Positions 24,548-32,215 of a DNA stretch of 33,506 nucleotides are shown one piece after another. Origin of the DNA: a virus. Position 1 is the stretch's first letter. Each line of letters begins with the position of its first letter. The translations under genes were made by a program, and so were the position numbers. Where the stretch lies: the IMG/VR virus record IMGVR_UViG_3300006033_001313, positions 1 to 33,506 of that record; one strand, given 5' to 3'. Below the pieces are notes generated by a model that was not told the DNA's origin, did not search any database, and saw nothing but the letters and a program-made list of their open reading frames with translations.

Positions 24548-25549
24548 ATGAACAATCGTTTCCCCACCGTCCCGCAGATCTTTGGCGCTCACCCGCGCTT
24601 TCAATACAGCGCCCCGTGGTCGGAGTGCCGCGTCATCCACGAGCATCATTGCATGGGCACGCACCTGCTCATTGTCGGAGATCCTGACAGCGGCGGTTAT
24701 GAATGGGTCATCCTCGTCAGCGGCAAGGTCCAGTCCCATTCCAATGACGGCTACGGCATCAGTGAAGTCGCCCTGCGTGACGGTCTGATTGAAGCCTTCA
24801 AGGACTGCTTCACCGCCAAGCCCAATCCGGCCCACAAGGAAACGCTGGAAAAGCACCATGACGCCATCACCGCCGCTGCGGCGGTCAATGCAGCCACTGC
24901 GGCGGAGTCCCATCATCGGGCTCAGCAGAGGGTTGCAGAGCTTTTGCTGCCAGTGCGTCAACGTGAAGAGGCCAAGAGTCCACCAGAAGCCAGCGCAGCG
25001 CCTCATACCGTGACGGATGCCCCTCCCAGCTCGCCAGCTGCATCGGGGCCAGCGTCATCACCGCCGCATTCAGACGCAGGCACGCCCACCACATCTGCTC
25101 TGGTGTCATCTCCGGCCATCTGCCCAGTCGGCACCAGTGCAGGCACGCCGCATCCATCTCCTCACGGCACCAATCCTCCTGTGCCCGCACCGCTGCTGGC
25201 AGCAGATCATCCGGGCAATGGCTCAGCAACCGCAGCAGCCGTTCCATCTCTTCAAGCTCCTGAGCCAACTGGGTCCAAAAAGGATTCAACATCCGCCCAC
25301 ACTGGCGAGTCCTGCGGAGACATCAACTGTGACGGCCGCTGCCAGCCTGCCACCGCGCCAGATCTGCGCCCTTCGCTGATCCGCAGCATCGATACCAGCC
25401 CCACGGTGGATGATGCCCGGGAGGCCACCGCCGATGCCACGCCCGACGCACTGCGAGCCGCCGCACGCTTCCTCCGCACGGACATGCACAGCCTCCCGAA
25501 CGTCCTCCTCCGCCGTGTCCGTGAGCGCCTCGCCAAGCCCGCTGCCTGA
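24548..25549 (+). CDS. Early protein with unusual low-complexity middle
   Basis: 333 aa from MNNRFPTVPQ at 24548; upstream residues of the longer ORF lie inside the previous gene. Residues 1-110 look ordinary, with a beta-rich part (GTHLLIVGDPDSGGYEWVIL) and a helix. Residues about 113-250 are Pro/Ser/Ala/Thr-rich with A/T-ending codons unlike the flanks. The final 80 residues return to normal usage, with a small Cys group (CGDINCDGRC) and a helical end (RFLRTDMHSLPNVLLRRVRE). The middle part overlaps a natural-looking antisense ORF. Function unknown. Confidence 0.65.
   Translation: MNNRFPTVPQIFGAHPRFQYSAPWSECRVIHEHHCMGTHLLIVGDPDSGGYEWVILVSGKVQSHSNDGYGISEVALRDGLIEAFKDCFTAKPNPAHKETLEKHHDAITAAAAVNAATAAESHHRAQQRVAELLLPVRQREEAKSPPEASAAPHTVTDAPPSSPAASGPASSPPHSDAGTPTTSALVSSPAICPVGTSAGTPHPSPHGTNPPVPAPLLAADHPGNGSATAAAVPSLQAPEPTGSKKDSTSAHTGESCGDINCDGRCQPATAPDLRPSLIRSIDTSPTVDDAREATADATPDALRAAARFLRTDMHSLPNVLLRRVRERLAKPAA
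24885..25292 (-). CDS. Antisense ORF candidate within the early gene
   Basis: 135 aa, opposite to the low-complexity middle of the early gene. It has a natural composition (Leu, Glu, Trp, Met; NPFWTQLAQELEEMERLLRL near the N-terminus, then MTPEQMWWACLRLNAAVMTL) and codons typical of the region, such as CTG, GAG and GCG. There is one in-frame start, ATG at 25292, without a visible ribosome binding site, preceded in frame by a stop. No promoter was recognised on this strand. It may be an overlapping gene or a fossil of an inverted insertion. Family not recognised. Confidence 0.4.
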   Translation of the reverse strand: MLNPFWTQLAQELEEMERLLRLLSHCPDDLLPAAVRAQEDWCREEMDAACLHWCRLGRWPEMTPEQMWWACLRLNAAVMTLAPMQLASWEGHPSRYEALRWLLVDSWPLHVDALAAKALQPSAEPDDGTPPQWLH

Positions 25550-25576
25550 ACCCATCACCACGCCACCGCTACCGCC

Positions 25577-25984
25577 ATGGACACCCAACCCATCATCAGC
25601 ATGCATGCCACCCTCGAAAAGATCGTGCGCTATCCGCACGATCCCATGACCAGCGCGGGCGCAGCGGACTGCCTGGGCGTCCATGCCAAGACGGTCAATG
25701 ACGGCGTGAGGCTCAACAAGATCGAAGGCACCAAGCAGAACCTGCGCAGGCACGGCAGCTCCCGCCGCTATCGCATCACCAAGGCTGCGCTCATTCGCTG
25801 GCTCTGGCAGAACGAAGGCGGGGACAAGCAAACGCTGCGCGCCGCGATGGAGCAGCTCTGCCCTCGTATTCTCAAGTCCATCGACGCTGAGGAGCGCCCG
25901 CAGACCGCGAAGCCCAAGGCCGCGAACGTGATCGAGTTCCAGCCTGATTTCTTTCTCCCACCGCCTGCCAAACAGACGTCCTAA
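25577..25984 (+). CDS. HTH DNA-binding early protein
   Basis: 135 aa. Residues 24-75 carry an HTH of the excisionase/MerR kind (SAGAADCLGVHAKTVNDGVR), then a basic wing-like stretch (RRHGSSRRYRITKAALIRWL). The C-terminal 45 residues are basic and Pro-rich. It belongs to the early operon between two unknown proteins. It is possibly a regulator or replication accessory. Specific target unknown. Confidence 0.65.
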   Translation: MDTQPIISMHATLEKIVRYPHDPMTSAGAADCLGVHAKTVNDGVRLNKIEGTKQNLRRHGSSRRYRITKAALIRWLWQNEGGDKQTLRAAMEQLCPRILKSIDAEERPQTAKPKAANVIEFQPDFFLPPPAKQTS

Positions 25985-26013
25985 CCCAAGACAACCACGC
26001 ACCACCCCAGACC

Positions 26014-26583
26014 ATGCATACCACCCCGCATCCCACCATCCACCGGCGCGCCACCATGCCCGTCGTCTCTCACGCCATCGGCATCGAGGTCACAGACCAG
26101 GACATCCTCAACGCCATCGCCCAGATCGCTGCGGAGCAGAACACCTGCTTTGTCATGATCGCCAAGCTGGCCTTCGCCCTCGGCTTCAATGCCGATGATC
26201 GCGACTGGCTCATTGGAACGCTCAAGGTCCTCGACACCGAAGGCCACATCCTGCTCTCTCCCGTGGAGCGCCCGCAGAATCTCGCGCTCTATCAGGCCTG
26301 CTGGTATGTGCGCAACGGCAGCGGCATCCCCTGCCATGAAGTGGCCGTCAACAGCGCGCCTGATCCATCCCGCCGCATCGCCCCGCTGCTGAGCCGCACG
26401 GCCCCGGCGCTGCCCGTCTGGAAACCCGCAGAGGACAGCAGCACGCACAATCCCCGCATGCAGCAGCGTCGCATCAGCGAGCTTGTGGAAAGCGCGGCGG
26501 AGACGCTCTTCGGCAAAGGATCTCACCCGCACACACGCGTCCGTGTGTGCCACGTGGAACCTTCCAACGGGAGGGCTGCATAA
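26014..26583 (+). CDS. Early protein of unknown function, possible winged helix
   Basis: 189 aa; ATG in the context CAGACCATG. A start 42 bases later (MPVVSHAIG) is also possible. Residues about 25-80 may form a winged helix (DILNAIAQIAAEQNTCFVMI then LGFNADDRDWLIGTLKVL, a beta turn and GHILLSP). The C-terminus is disordered-looking. The end of the gene contains a strong hairpin at the nucleic acid level (26529-26550) and the GGAGGGCTGCATAAG junction that supplies the ribosome binding site of the next gene. Function unknown. Confidence 0.65.
   Translation: MHTTPHPTIHRRATMPVVSHAIGIEVTDQDILNAIAQIAAEQNTCFVMIAKLAFALGFNADDRDWLIGTLKVLDTEGHILLSPVERPQNLALYQACWYVRNGSGIPCHEVAVNSAPDPSRRIAPLLSRTAPALPVWKPAEDSSTHNPRMQQRRISELVESAAETLFGKGSHPHTRVRVCHVEPSNGRAA
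26529..26550 (+). repeat. Strong hairpin at the 3' end of an early gene
   Basis: Nine-base perfect arms (GCACACACG at 26529-26537, CGTGTGTGC at 26542-26550) with a CGTC loop. The palindrome CCACGTGG follows at 26550-26557. There is no T run, so it is not a normal terminator. It may shape messenger RNA near the downstream ribosome binding site. Confidence 0.6.
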
Positions 26584-26584
26584 G
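26570..26584 (+). promoter_or_regulatory. Gene junction with embedded ribosome binding site
   Basis: GGAGGGCTGCATAAG encodes the Arg-Ala-Ala-stop end of the upstream gene and places GGAGG about ten bases before the next ATG. Nearly the same 15-mer occurs at 32199-32213. Confidence 0.6.
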
Positions 26585-26830
26585 ATGATCTCCTCTCAAA
26601 AAATCATCTGCGCTCTGACCGAGGCAGAGATTGAGACCATCAACGAAGCGATGGTTGATAACACAGAGTGCCGCCTTGTACGGCATGCCACAGCCACAGT
26701 GCTGATCTACGAGCCCAAGGTTCACTCCATCGAAGGCTGCACCATCAAACTCAATGTGAACCGCACCATTGATGATGCCTGGAAACTCGCGGGTGCTCTC
26801 TGGGCCGCAACAAACGAACCCGGAACCTGA
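26585..26830 (+). CDS. Small early protein of unknown function
   Basis: 81 aa, starting MISSQKIICALTEAEIETIN with a GGAGG sequence before it; the upstream extension in the same frame lies in the previous gene. The pattern is alpha then beta (NTECRLVRHATATVLIYEPK, then TIKLNVNRTIDDAWKLAGAL). It has no recognised domain. The stop (TGA) is followed by TC and the next ATG, a compact junction also used at 24543-24550. Confidence 0.65.
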   Translation: MISSQKIICALTEAEIETINEAMVDNTECRLVRHATATVLIYEPKVHSIEGCTIKLNVNRTIDDAWKLAGALWAATNEPGT

Positions 26831-26832
26831 TC

Positions 26833-27069
26833 ATGAACACCCTCTTCCTCATACTCCTCATCGGCCTGCTCAATCTCGCCGCGCTGTCCGTGCTCATGAA
26901 GCACCGCCGCAACGTGCGCCATCACCGCAGCACCACGCCGCTGATCGGCAGGCACCCGCAGCTCACCGAAGCCCTGCATGCCCGCCTCAGCGCCCGCCAG
27001 CCGCAGTCCGACTGGCTCAACCCCGCCAACATGCGAGCCAAGGTCAACGCTTGGCACCGCAACTCCTGA
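26833..27069 (+). CDS. Small membrane protein
   Basis: 78 aa. One N-terminal transmembrane helix (residues 3-21, TLFLILLIGLLNLAALSVLM) is followed by a strongly basic cytoplasmic-type tail (KHRRNVRHHRS). The positive residues after the helix suggest an N-out orientation. No partner or function could be inferred beyond early expression; small basic membrane proteins in phage early operons often affect the host envelope or superinfection. Confidence 0.65.
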   Translation: MNTLFLILLIGLLNLAALSVLMKHRRNVRHHRSTTPLIGRHPQLTEALHARLSARQPQSDWLNPANMRAKVNAWHRNS

Positions 27070-27099
27070 CCTCTCACCCACCCCTCGACTGATACCCTC

Positions 27100-27675
27100 A
27101 TGCAAACCACACCCGCCCATCCATCCGCCCGCGAAAAAGCCTCCCAGCTCGTCAACGACTACGCCCGCAAACAAGCCGCCCTCAAAGCCGCCACGGCTGA
27201 AACTCAGGCCAAGATCACCGCGCTGACAGCCGCACTCAACCAAGCCTCCGCGCCTTACCTGCTGGAGCTGGAGAGGATCGAAGCAGAGGCCAAGGCCCTC
27301 GCCTTGGAGAACGGTGAAGAAATCTTCGTGGGCATGCGCTCATTCACCGAGAACGGATTCACCTTGGCCCTGCGTGAGACCGCAGCCGTGCAGGTCGATG
27401 ATGAAGATGCCGCCATCCTCATGCTCAAGCGCGATAGCAACGCTGCGCACAAGGAAGTGGAGATCGCCTGCAATGCCTGCCTGCGCACCACGACCATCCT
27501 GGACCGCGAGTACATCGCCCGTCACTATGATGAAGCGCCGGAATGGTTCCAGCAATACGGCATCAGTGTCGTGGACAAGCTCAGCGCCAGCCTGAAGCCA
27601 GCGCCCAAGCCCCGCGCCAAGAAGGCCACCAAGATCAAGCCTGCGGATGAACCCGAACAAAAGGCGGCGGCATGA
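27100..27675 (+). CDS. Gam-like host nuclease inhibitor
   Basis: 191 aa; similar in size and layout to Mu Gam (174 aa), which binds DNA ends and blocks exonucleases and relates to Ku. Residues about 15-70 form a long helix pair (REKASQLVNDYARKQAALKA and ALNQASAPYLLELERIEAEA), residues 75-105 a beta hairpin (GEEIFVGMRSFTENGFTLAL), and the C-terminal part has the FIRTKKTIDKEAI-like segment (here CLRTTTILDREYIARHYDEA). A Lys/Pro-rich tail ends the protein. In Mu, Gam also lies in the early region, there after A and B. Confidence 0.75.
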   Translation: MQTTPAHPSAREKASQLVNDYARKQAALKAATAETQAKITALTAALNQASAPYLLELERIEAEAKALALENGEEIFVGMRSFTENGFTLALRETAAVQVDDEDAAILMLKRDSNAAHKEVEIACNACLRTTTILDREYIARHYDEAPEWFQQYGISVVDKLSASLKPAPKPRAKKATKIKPADEPEQKAAA

Positions 27676-28064
27676 GCACCGAGGCCGACAAGCTGCGCAC
27701 AGACATCGCGACCGCCGAAAGGCGGCTCGCGGAGCTGGAGGCCAAAGCCTGCCAGTTGCCCGCCCAGCAGCGCAGCCAGGTGGCGCATCAGATCGACCGG
27801 GCCAAAAACACCGTGCGGGACATGCGCATCAAGCTCGCCTCGATCGATCCTCAGGCAGACAGGCCCTGTCCCAACTGCAAAGCCCTGATGCCGCACTCCT
27901 TTGAATTCTGCCGCGTCTGCATCCGTGAGCTTCCCCTCAAACTTTACGCCCGCCTCAAAGGGGCGGTCGGCCTGGCCCATCATAAACGCGTCACAGCCCC
28001 CTACCTGGACAACGCCCGGGCCGCCGCCCTCTCCCACCTCAAACAACACAGCAGCGCCCTATGA
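27672..28064 (+). CDS. Coiled-coil zinc-ribbon protein
   Basis: 130 aa, ATGA-coupled to Gam. Residues 3-55 form a coiled coil (DKLRTDIATAERRLAELEAK). Residues 66-83 hold two CxxC pairs (CPNC at 66-69 and CRVC at 80-83), a small zinc ribbon. The C-terminal helix is basic. A nucleic-acid or protein-binding accessory role with Gam or the transposase is plausible. Function unknown. Confidence 0.65.
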   Translation: MSTEADKLRTDIATAERRLAELEAKACQLPAQQRSQVAHQIDRAKNTVRDMRIKLASIDPQADRPCPNCKALMPHSFEFCRVCIRELPLKLYARLKGAVGLAHHKRVTAPYLDNARAAALSHLKQHSSAL

Positions 28065-28795
28065 GCAAAGCCAAGCCAGCCGCCAAAAAAACCGCCCTTG
28101 CAAAGACCCCGCAAGCGCCCTGCACAGATGATGCCCTGATGGGCCAGCAGCTCACCGACCAGTACAAGCTCGCCACCAGCGGCATGCAGCAGGTGGTCAT
28201 CTTCGGCGCGATGATGATCAAGCTGCGTGAACTGCATCCTGAACTAGCGCAAAAAGGACCGGCTCCCAAGAGTAAGTCCACGCGTGGACATTCTCCCGAA
28301 AGCGAGCCCCTGACACTCGCCAAATGGCTCGAAACACACGCCCCCGAGGTCAAGCGCCCCACCGCGCTGCGCTTCCTCAATGTCACCGAGGCCATCACGG
28401 CGGACTATGTCAAAATCGTCGGGGCAGGCACGGCCAAGCTCATCTCTCTGCCGGATCTCGTCACCACACCGGCCAAGGATCTGCCCAAAGGCTGCGAGGC
28501 CAAGCAGCTCTCTTTGTTTGAGTATGTGAACGGCACCTCTCAGCGCTCCTGGCTTGACCGCTTCGCTCCTGAATCCCCGCAGAAGCGCGGACGTGATGCC
28601 CGGGGCGATGCCAAGCCCCGTGCCAAGACCGCCGCCGAACTCAAGGCGGATGCCGAGAGCGAAATGACAACCATGCTCAACAACCTGGATGCCTGGTTCG
28701 TCGCCGGACATCACACCCGCATTGACGCGGATCTGCGCACCATGGCGGACGCCACCCTCGAAGAAGCGCGGAAGAAAATCAAAGCAGTGAAGTGA
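28061..28795 (+). CDS. Early protein, DUF3102-like candidate
   Basis: 244 aa, ATGA-coupled to the zinc-ribbon gene. The region about 27-130 (QQLTDQYKLATSGMQQVVIF, TLAKWLETHAPEVKRPTALR and FLNVTEAI) resembles phage DUF3102-type proteins, in which a helix with a Trp is followed by an RTA-like recognition segment. The N-terminus is Lys/Ala-rich and the C-terminal 70 residues are charged helix. It sits directly before the transposase. Function unknown. Confidence 0.6.
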   Translation: MSKAKPAAKKTALAKTPQAPCTDDALMGQQLTDQYKLATSGMQQVVIFGAMMIKLRELHPELAQKGPAPKSKSTRGHSPESEPLTLAKWLETHAPEVKRPTALRFLNVTEAITADYVKIVGAGTAKLISLPDLVTTPAKDLPKGCEAKQLSLFEYVNGTSQRSWLDRFAPESPQKRGRDARGDAKPRAKTAAELKADAESEMTTMLNNLDAWFVAGHHTRIDADLRTMADATLEEARKKIKAVK

Positions 28796-28810
28796 AGTGA
28801 AGCAACGCCC

Positions 28811-30847
28811 ATGACTCAACTCGCCCTCCAAGCCGCAGACCAAGACGCCATCGGTCAACTGCCCGCCAAATGGCGCACCCTGTTCAACACGCGTCATCTG
28901 ACCCTATCGCAGTTCATGGGCGGGCAGCTCACGAAAGGGGAGGCCATGAACCGCCTGCATGTCAGCCGTGCCACCTTTGACCGCATGCTGGCCAAGGTGA
29001 AGGATCTGGGCTGGGTGGGCCTTGTCCCTCAATACAAGGGCGTGGGCCTCAGTGCTGATGAAGGACTGCCCGCCGAGTTCATCAGCTTTTGGAAAACACT
29101 CGTGGAAGGCAATCAACGCAAGATCGCCCCGGCGTATCGTTTGCTTGTCCGCATCTGGCGTGCCCGCCAGCCCTTCACCTTTCAAGAGGTGCAGTATTCG
29201 CACGTCCCCGGCTATGCAGGCTGGCCCGGCTGGCCCAACATCCCCAGCGGATGGGGTGGCAACGGTCGCAATCTCTATCGTCATCAGCCCTCCAAGCTCG
29301 CACTCACCGCCCTGCGCCAGGGCCTGGGCAAGGCGAAGCAGCTCTACGGCCCCAAGGTGATGAGCACCCGCGTGGGCCTCTGGCACCTCAGCCACATCAT
29401 GATCGATGACGTGAAGCTCGACATGAAGGCCCACCTCGGCGACAGCCGCAAGCCGGTCGTGCCTTTGCAGATCGGCGCTTTGGAGCTGCTCAGCGGAAAC
29501 CGCTTTGCCTATGGCATGAAGCCCCAGCTCTGGCGGGCCGATGGCACCCGGGAGGGCCTCAACGAAGGGGACATGCGCTTTCTCCTCGCTCACATCCTGA
29601 GCACCGAAGGTATCAGCGCCCGGGGCACCAGCTTTGTCATTGAGCACGGCACTGCCGCCATCCGTGATCGTGTGCGTGACATCCTCTCCCGCGCCTTTGG
29701 TGATAAGGTCGCCTTTGAAGACTCCGGTTTCATCGGCAAGACTCAGGCCCTCACAGGCATGGGCGATGGCAAAGGCGGCGGCGGCAATCCCAACCACAAG
29801 GCCGCGCTGGAAAGCCTGCACAATCTCATTCACAACGAGCTTGCATTCCTCCCCGCGCAGACCGGGCATGACCGCACCGAACCCGAATTCCTCGGAGCCA
29901 TTGAACGCGACCACGAAAAGCTCTGGAAGCTCGCCAGACGCCTCCCGCCTGAGGCCGTCAAGCTGCTCAAGCACCGCACCTTTGAATGGTACTCACAGCT
30001 TGTCCCCGCCGTGGCCTCTATGATGGATGTCATCAACCGCCGCGATGATCACAATCTCGAAGGCTGGCTTGAGCTGGGCTTCATCACCCGTCAATACCGC
30101 CTCATGCCCACCAGCAATGAATGGTGGACGGAGTCACAGCTCCTGGAACTGGCCCCGGCCTCCCGCAATGCCATCCTTGCCCAGGCCGATGCGGATCAAC
30201 GCTGCTGGCAGCCGTGCCGCCTCAGCCCGCATGATGTTTTCCAGATGGGCAGGGCCAAGGGAGAGATCATCAAAGCGCCGGAATCAGTCATCGCGGAGAT
30301 CCTCTATCAGGATCTCGCCAAGCCCCGCCGCGTGGCGGATGACGGCGTGTTCTCCTTTGAGGATCGCGAGATCGCCCCCGAGGTCATGCACTTTGAAGGC
30401 CGCGTACTCTGCCCCAATGGCCGCGAGATGGAACTCAAGTGGGGAGAGACGTACGAAACCGTCATCAACCCCTTCAACCGTTCCCTGCTCTGGGTGTATT
30501 CAGGCACCCGCCAGCGGGGCGCATTCCTCGGCATTGCACGCACCGTGCAGCGCCATTGCAGGGCCGATGCGGAAGGTGCTAAGCGCGCCTTTAAACGCAG
30601 CTCCCAGCGCCTCGCAGCCGCACTGGACGACACACGCGGCCGCAACGCCCATCTCACCCGCAATGAGACCGCCCGGCTGGAGCACAACCGCCGCGTCATC
30701 ACCGAACACGAAGCCCAGCTCAAAGAGCGCACCCGCCAGGGCACCGCCGCATTGGACGCCACCCTCAGCGCCTCCCTTTCAGACCATGCAACCGACACCC
30801 ACACCCAAGACACCACCGATGAAATCGACATCCGATCAATCTTCTAA
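28811..30847 (+). CDS. MuA-like DDE transposase
   Basis: 678 aa (MuA is 663). The N-terminal region binds DNA (HTH-like segment near 40-60). The catalytic core shows HIMIDDVKLD (D199 or D200), then SFVIEHGTAAI, where E278 is at the position of the second Asp, and AALESLHNLI with E334. The second and third residues are 56 apart, as in MuA (D336 and E392). A glycine-rich loop (GDGKGGGGNPNH) precedes the third motif. The C-terminal helical region probably contacts MuB. It joins phage ends to target DNA for integration and replicative transposition. The Glu in place of the second Asp is unusual. Confidence 0.85.
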   Translation: MTQLALQAADQDAIGQLPAKWRTLFNTRHLTLSQFMGGQLTKGEAMNRLHVSRATFDRMLAKVKDLGWVGLVPQYKGVGLSADEGLPAEFISFWKTLVEGNQRKIAPAYRLLVRIWRARQPFTFQEVQYSHVPGYAGWPGWPNIPSGWGGNGRNLYRHQPSKLALTALRQGLGKAKQLYGPKVMSTRVGLWHLSHIMIDDVKLDMKAHLGDSRKPVVPLQIGALELLSGNRFAYGMKPQLWRADGTREGLNEGDMRFLLAHILSTEGISARGTSFVIEHGTAAIRDRVRDILSRAFGDKVAFEDSGFIGKTQALTGMGDGKGGGGNPNHKAALESLHNLIHNELAFLPAQTGHDRTEPEFLGAIERDHEKLWKLARRLPPEAVKLLKHRTFEWYSQLVPAVASMMDVINRRDDHNLEGWLELGFITRQYRLMPTSNEWWTESQLLELAPASRNAILAQADADQRCWQPCRLSPHDVFQMGRAKGEIIKAPESVIAEILYQDLAKPRRVADDGVFSFEDREIAPEVMHFEGRVLCPNGREMELKWGETYETVINPFNRSLLWVYSGTRQRGAFLGIARTVQRHCRADAEGAKRAFKRSSQRLAAALDDTRGRNAHLTRNETARLEHNRRVITEHEAQLKERTRQGTAALDATLSASLSDHATDTHTQDTTDEIDIRSIF

Positions 30848-31811
30848 CCTGCCCGACGTTCGCAACGCCGACCTTGTGCAGCAGCTCAAGGCCTACATGG
30901 ATCGCAACGGCCTGCTCAACAACACCCGCGACCGTGGCATCCTCGGCAAGCGCCTCAGCTACGCGGACGGCACCGCCGTCTATCGCTACCTCGCAGGCAA
31001 ACCCGAGGGAGATCTCGCCAAGTTTGAAAAACGCCTCTCCGCTTTCTTGGAGAACGAACTCCGCCTCGAAGGCGGCGGCGAGCTCGTCGATGATCCGAGC
31101 AGCTTCATCTTGGACAGCATGTTCAGCTTCCTTGACCAGGTGCGGAAGTGCGGAGACATCGGCATCGCCCACGCCCCCGCAGGCACCGGCAAAAGCTGCG
31201 CGGTGAAAATCTACACCGCCCAGCACAAGAAGACGACGGTGAGCATTCACCTCTGGAAGTGGACGGGTGGCAAAGGCGCGCTCGTCAATGAGCTGGTGAA
31301 AAGCACGGGCGTGAGCGTCACGAAAAACCAGTGCCCCGAGCCGCTGCTGGCGCGCTATTTCAAGGACCATGGAGCAATGCTCATTCTCGACAACGCGCAG
31401 CGCATGACCCCCAGCGCCCGCGACTGGCTGCGTGACTTTCTCGACTTCACCGGCATTCCCATGGCCCTCGTTGGCAATCCCGTCATTGAGACCCAGTTCA
31501 GCCGCGTGGATCAGCACAAGCGCGTCGTCGGCCTGCGCCGTGACGTGAGCGTGGATCTCTTTGCGGCCGAGTCCGAGCACAACACCGCCAAGGCCACCGT
31601 GAAGCACCTGCTCAAGCTGCATCTTCCCGAAGGCGTGCATGACGCCGCCGTGGAGAGCAAGGCCCTCAAGCTGCTCACCCAAGAGCAGTCCGGCGCCTGC
31701 GGTGCGGTGCGCATGCACTGCAAGCTCGCCCGCCTCATGCTCCAGGGCGGCAAAGTCACCAGCCCCGCCAAAGCCTTCGACCTCGCTTCAACCCAGCTCA
31801 TCGCCGCTTAA
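30819..31811 (+). CDS. MuB-like AAA+ transposition ATPase
   Basis: 330 aa, overlapping the transposase end by 29 bases. An in-frame ATG at 30786 (context CAGACCATG) is an alternative. Residues about 15-80 resemble the HTH domain of MuB (LVQQLKAYMDRNGLLNNTRD and YRYLAG). Walker A is APAGTGKS (K125), Walker B is MLILDNAQ (D191-N192), with ALVGN (N220) as the sensor. In this family the residue after the Walker B Asp is normally Glu (DEAQ), so Asn is odd. The protein would bind target DNA, activate the transposase and confer target immunity. Confidence 0.85.
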   Translation: MKSTSDQSSNLPDVRNADLVQQLKAYMDRNGLLNNTRDRGILGKRLSYADGTAVYRYLAGKPEGDLAKFEKRLSAFLENELRLEGGGELVDDPSSFILDSMFSFLDQVRKCGDIGIAHAPAGTGKSCAVKIYTAQHKKTTVSIHLWKWTGGKGALVNELVKSTGVSVTKNQCPEPLLARYFKDHGAMLILDNAQRMTPSARDWLRDFLDFTGIPMALVGNPVIETQFSRVDQHKRVVGLRRDVSVDLFAAESEHNTAKATVKHLLKLHLPEGVHDAAVESKALKLLTQEQSGACGAVRMHCKLARLMLQGGKVTSPAKAFDLASTQLIAA

Positions 31812-31846
31812 TTTCCAACCCCTCAGACCATCCCCAACAACAGACC

Positions 31847-32212
31847 ATGAAGAAAGCCACCCACATCCCGTTTCCCGTCGTTCCACCACCTGCTGATGCC
31901 TCTGATGACGGCGAATGCATCGACTTCGGCACCATCGGCAAGCACAATATCCAATGCTACCGGCCCGGCCCGGAATACAAAACCCAGCTCCTCATTGAGG
32001 GTGATGATGTCTGCGAATTCATCAACCTCGACATCACCCACCTGAGCAGCTTCAACCGCTTCAATGTAAGCTTTGAGGCTCAAGGCAAATCCGAGTGCCT
32101 GCGGAATCTGCGCAAGCTCATTAAAGTCGTGCAGGCCATGCCCGCAGTCGGCATCCCGCAACCGCAACGGCTGATGAAGCCCCTGCTGCTGACAGAAAGG
32201 AGGGCTGCGTAA
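31847..32212 (+). CDS. Early protein of unknown function
   Basis: 121 aa; start in the context CAGACCATG. It has a beta-rich core (NIQCYRPGPEYKTQLLIEGD), a conserved-looking FINLDITHLSSFNRFNVSFE, and an Ala/Arg-ending helical tail. The last codons form the RAA-stop junction that provides the ribosome binding site of the next gene. Not recognised. Confidence 0.65.
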   Translation: MKKATHIPFPVVPPPADASDDGECIDFGTIGKHNIQCYRPGPEYKTQLLIEGDDVCEFINLDITHLSSFNRFNVSFEAQGKSECLRNLRKLIKVVQAMPAVGIPQPQRLMKPLLLTERRAA

Positions 32213-32213
32213 G
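32199..32213 (+). promoter_or_regulatory. Gene junction with embedded ribosome binding site, second copy
   Basis: GGAGGGCTGCGTAAG repeats the 26570-26584 junction with one change and again ends a gene in Arg-Ala-Ala-stop just before the next ATG (32216). Confidence 0.6.
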
Positions 32214-32215
32214 TC

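Noticed and set aside
25286-26005. 239-codon minus-strand ORF opposite the HTH gene
   Set aside because: Gly/Arg-rich with poor composition. The plus strand encodes a recognisable HTH protein. Unlike the 24885-25292 ORF it lacks natural codon character.
28786-28803. Tandem GTGAA repeats before the transposase start
   Set aside because: Only three units, covering a stop codon. No clear ribosome binding or regulatory meaning.
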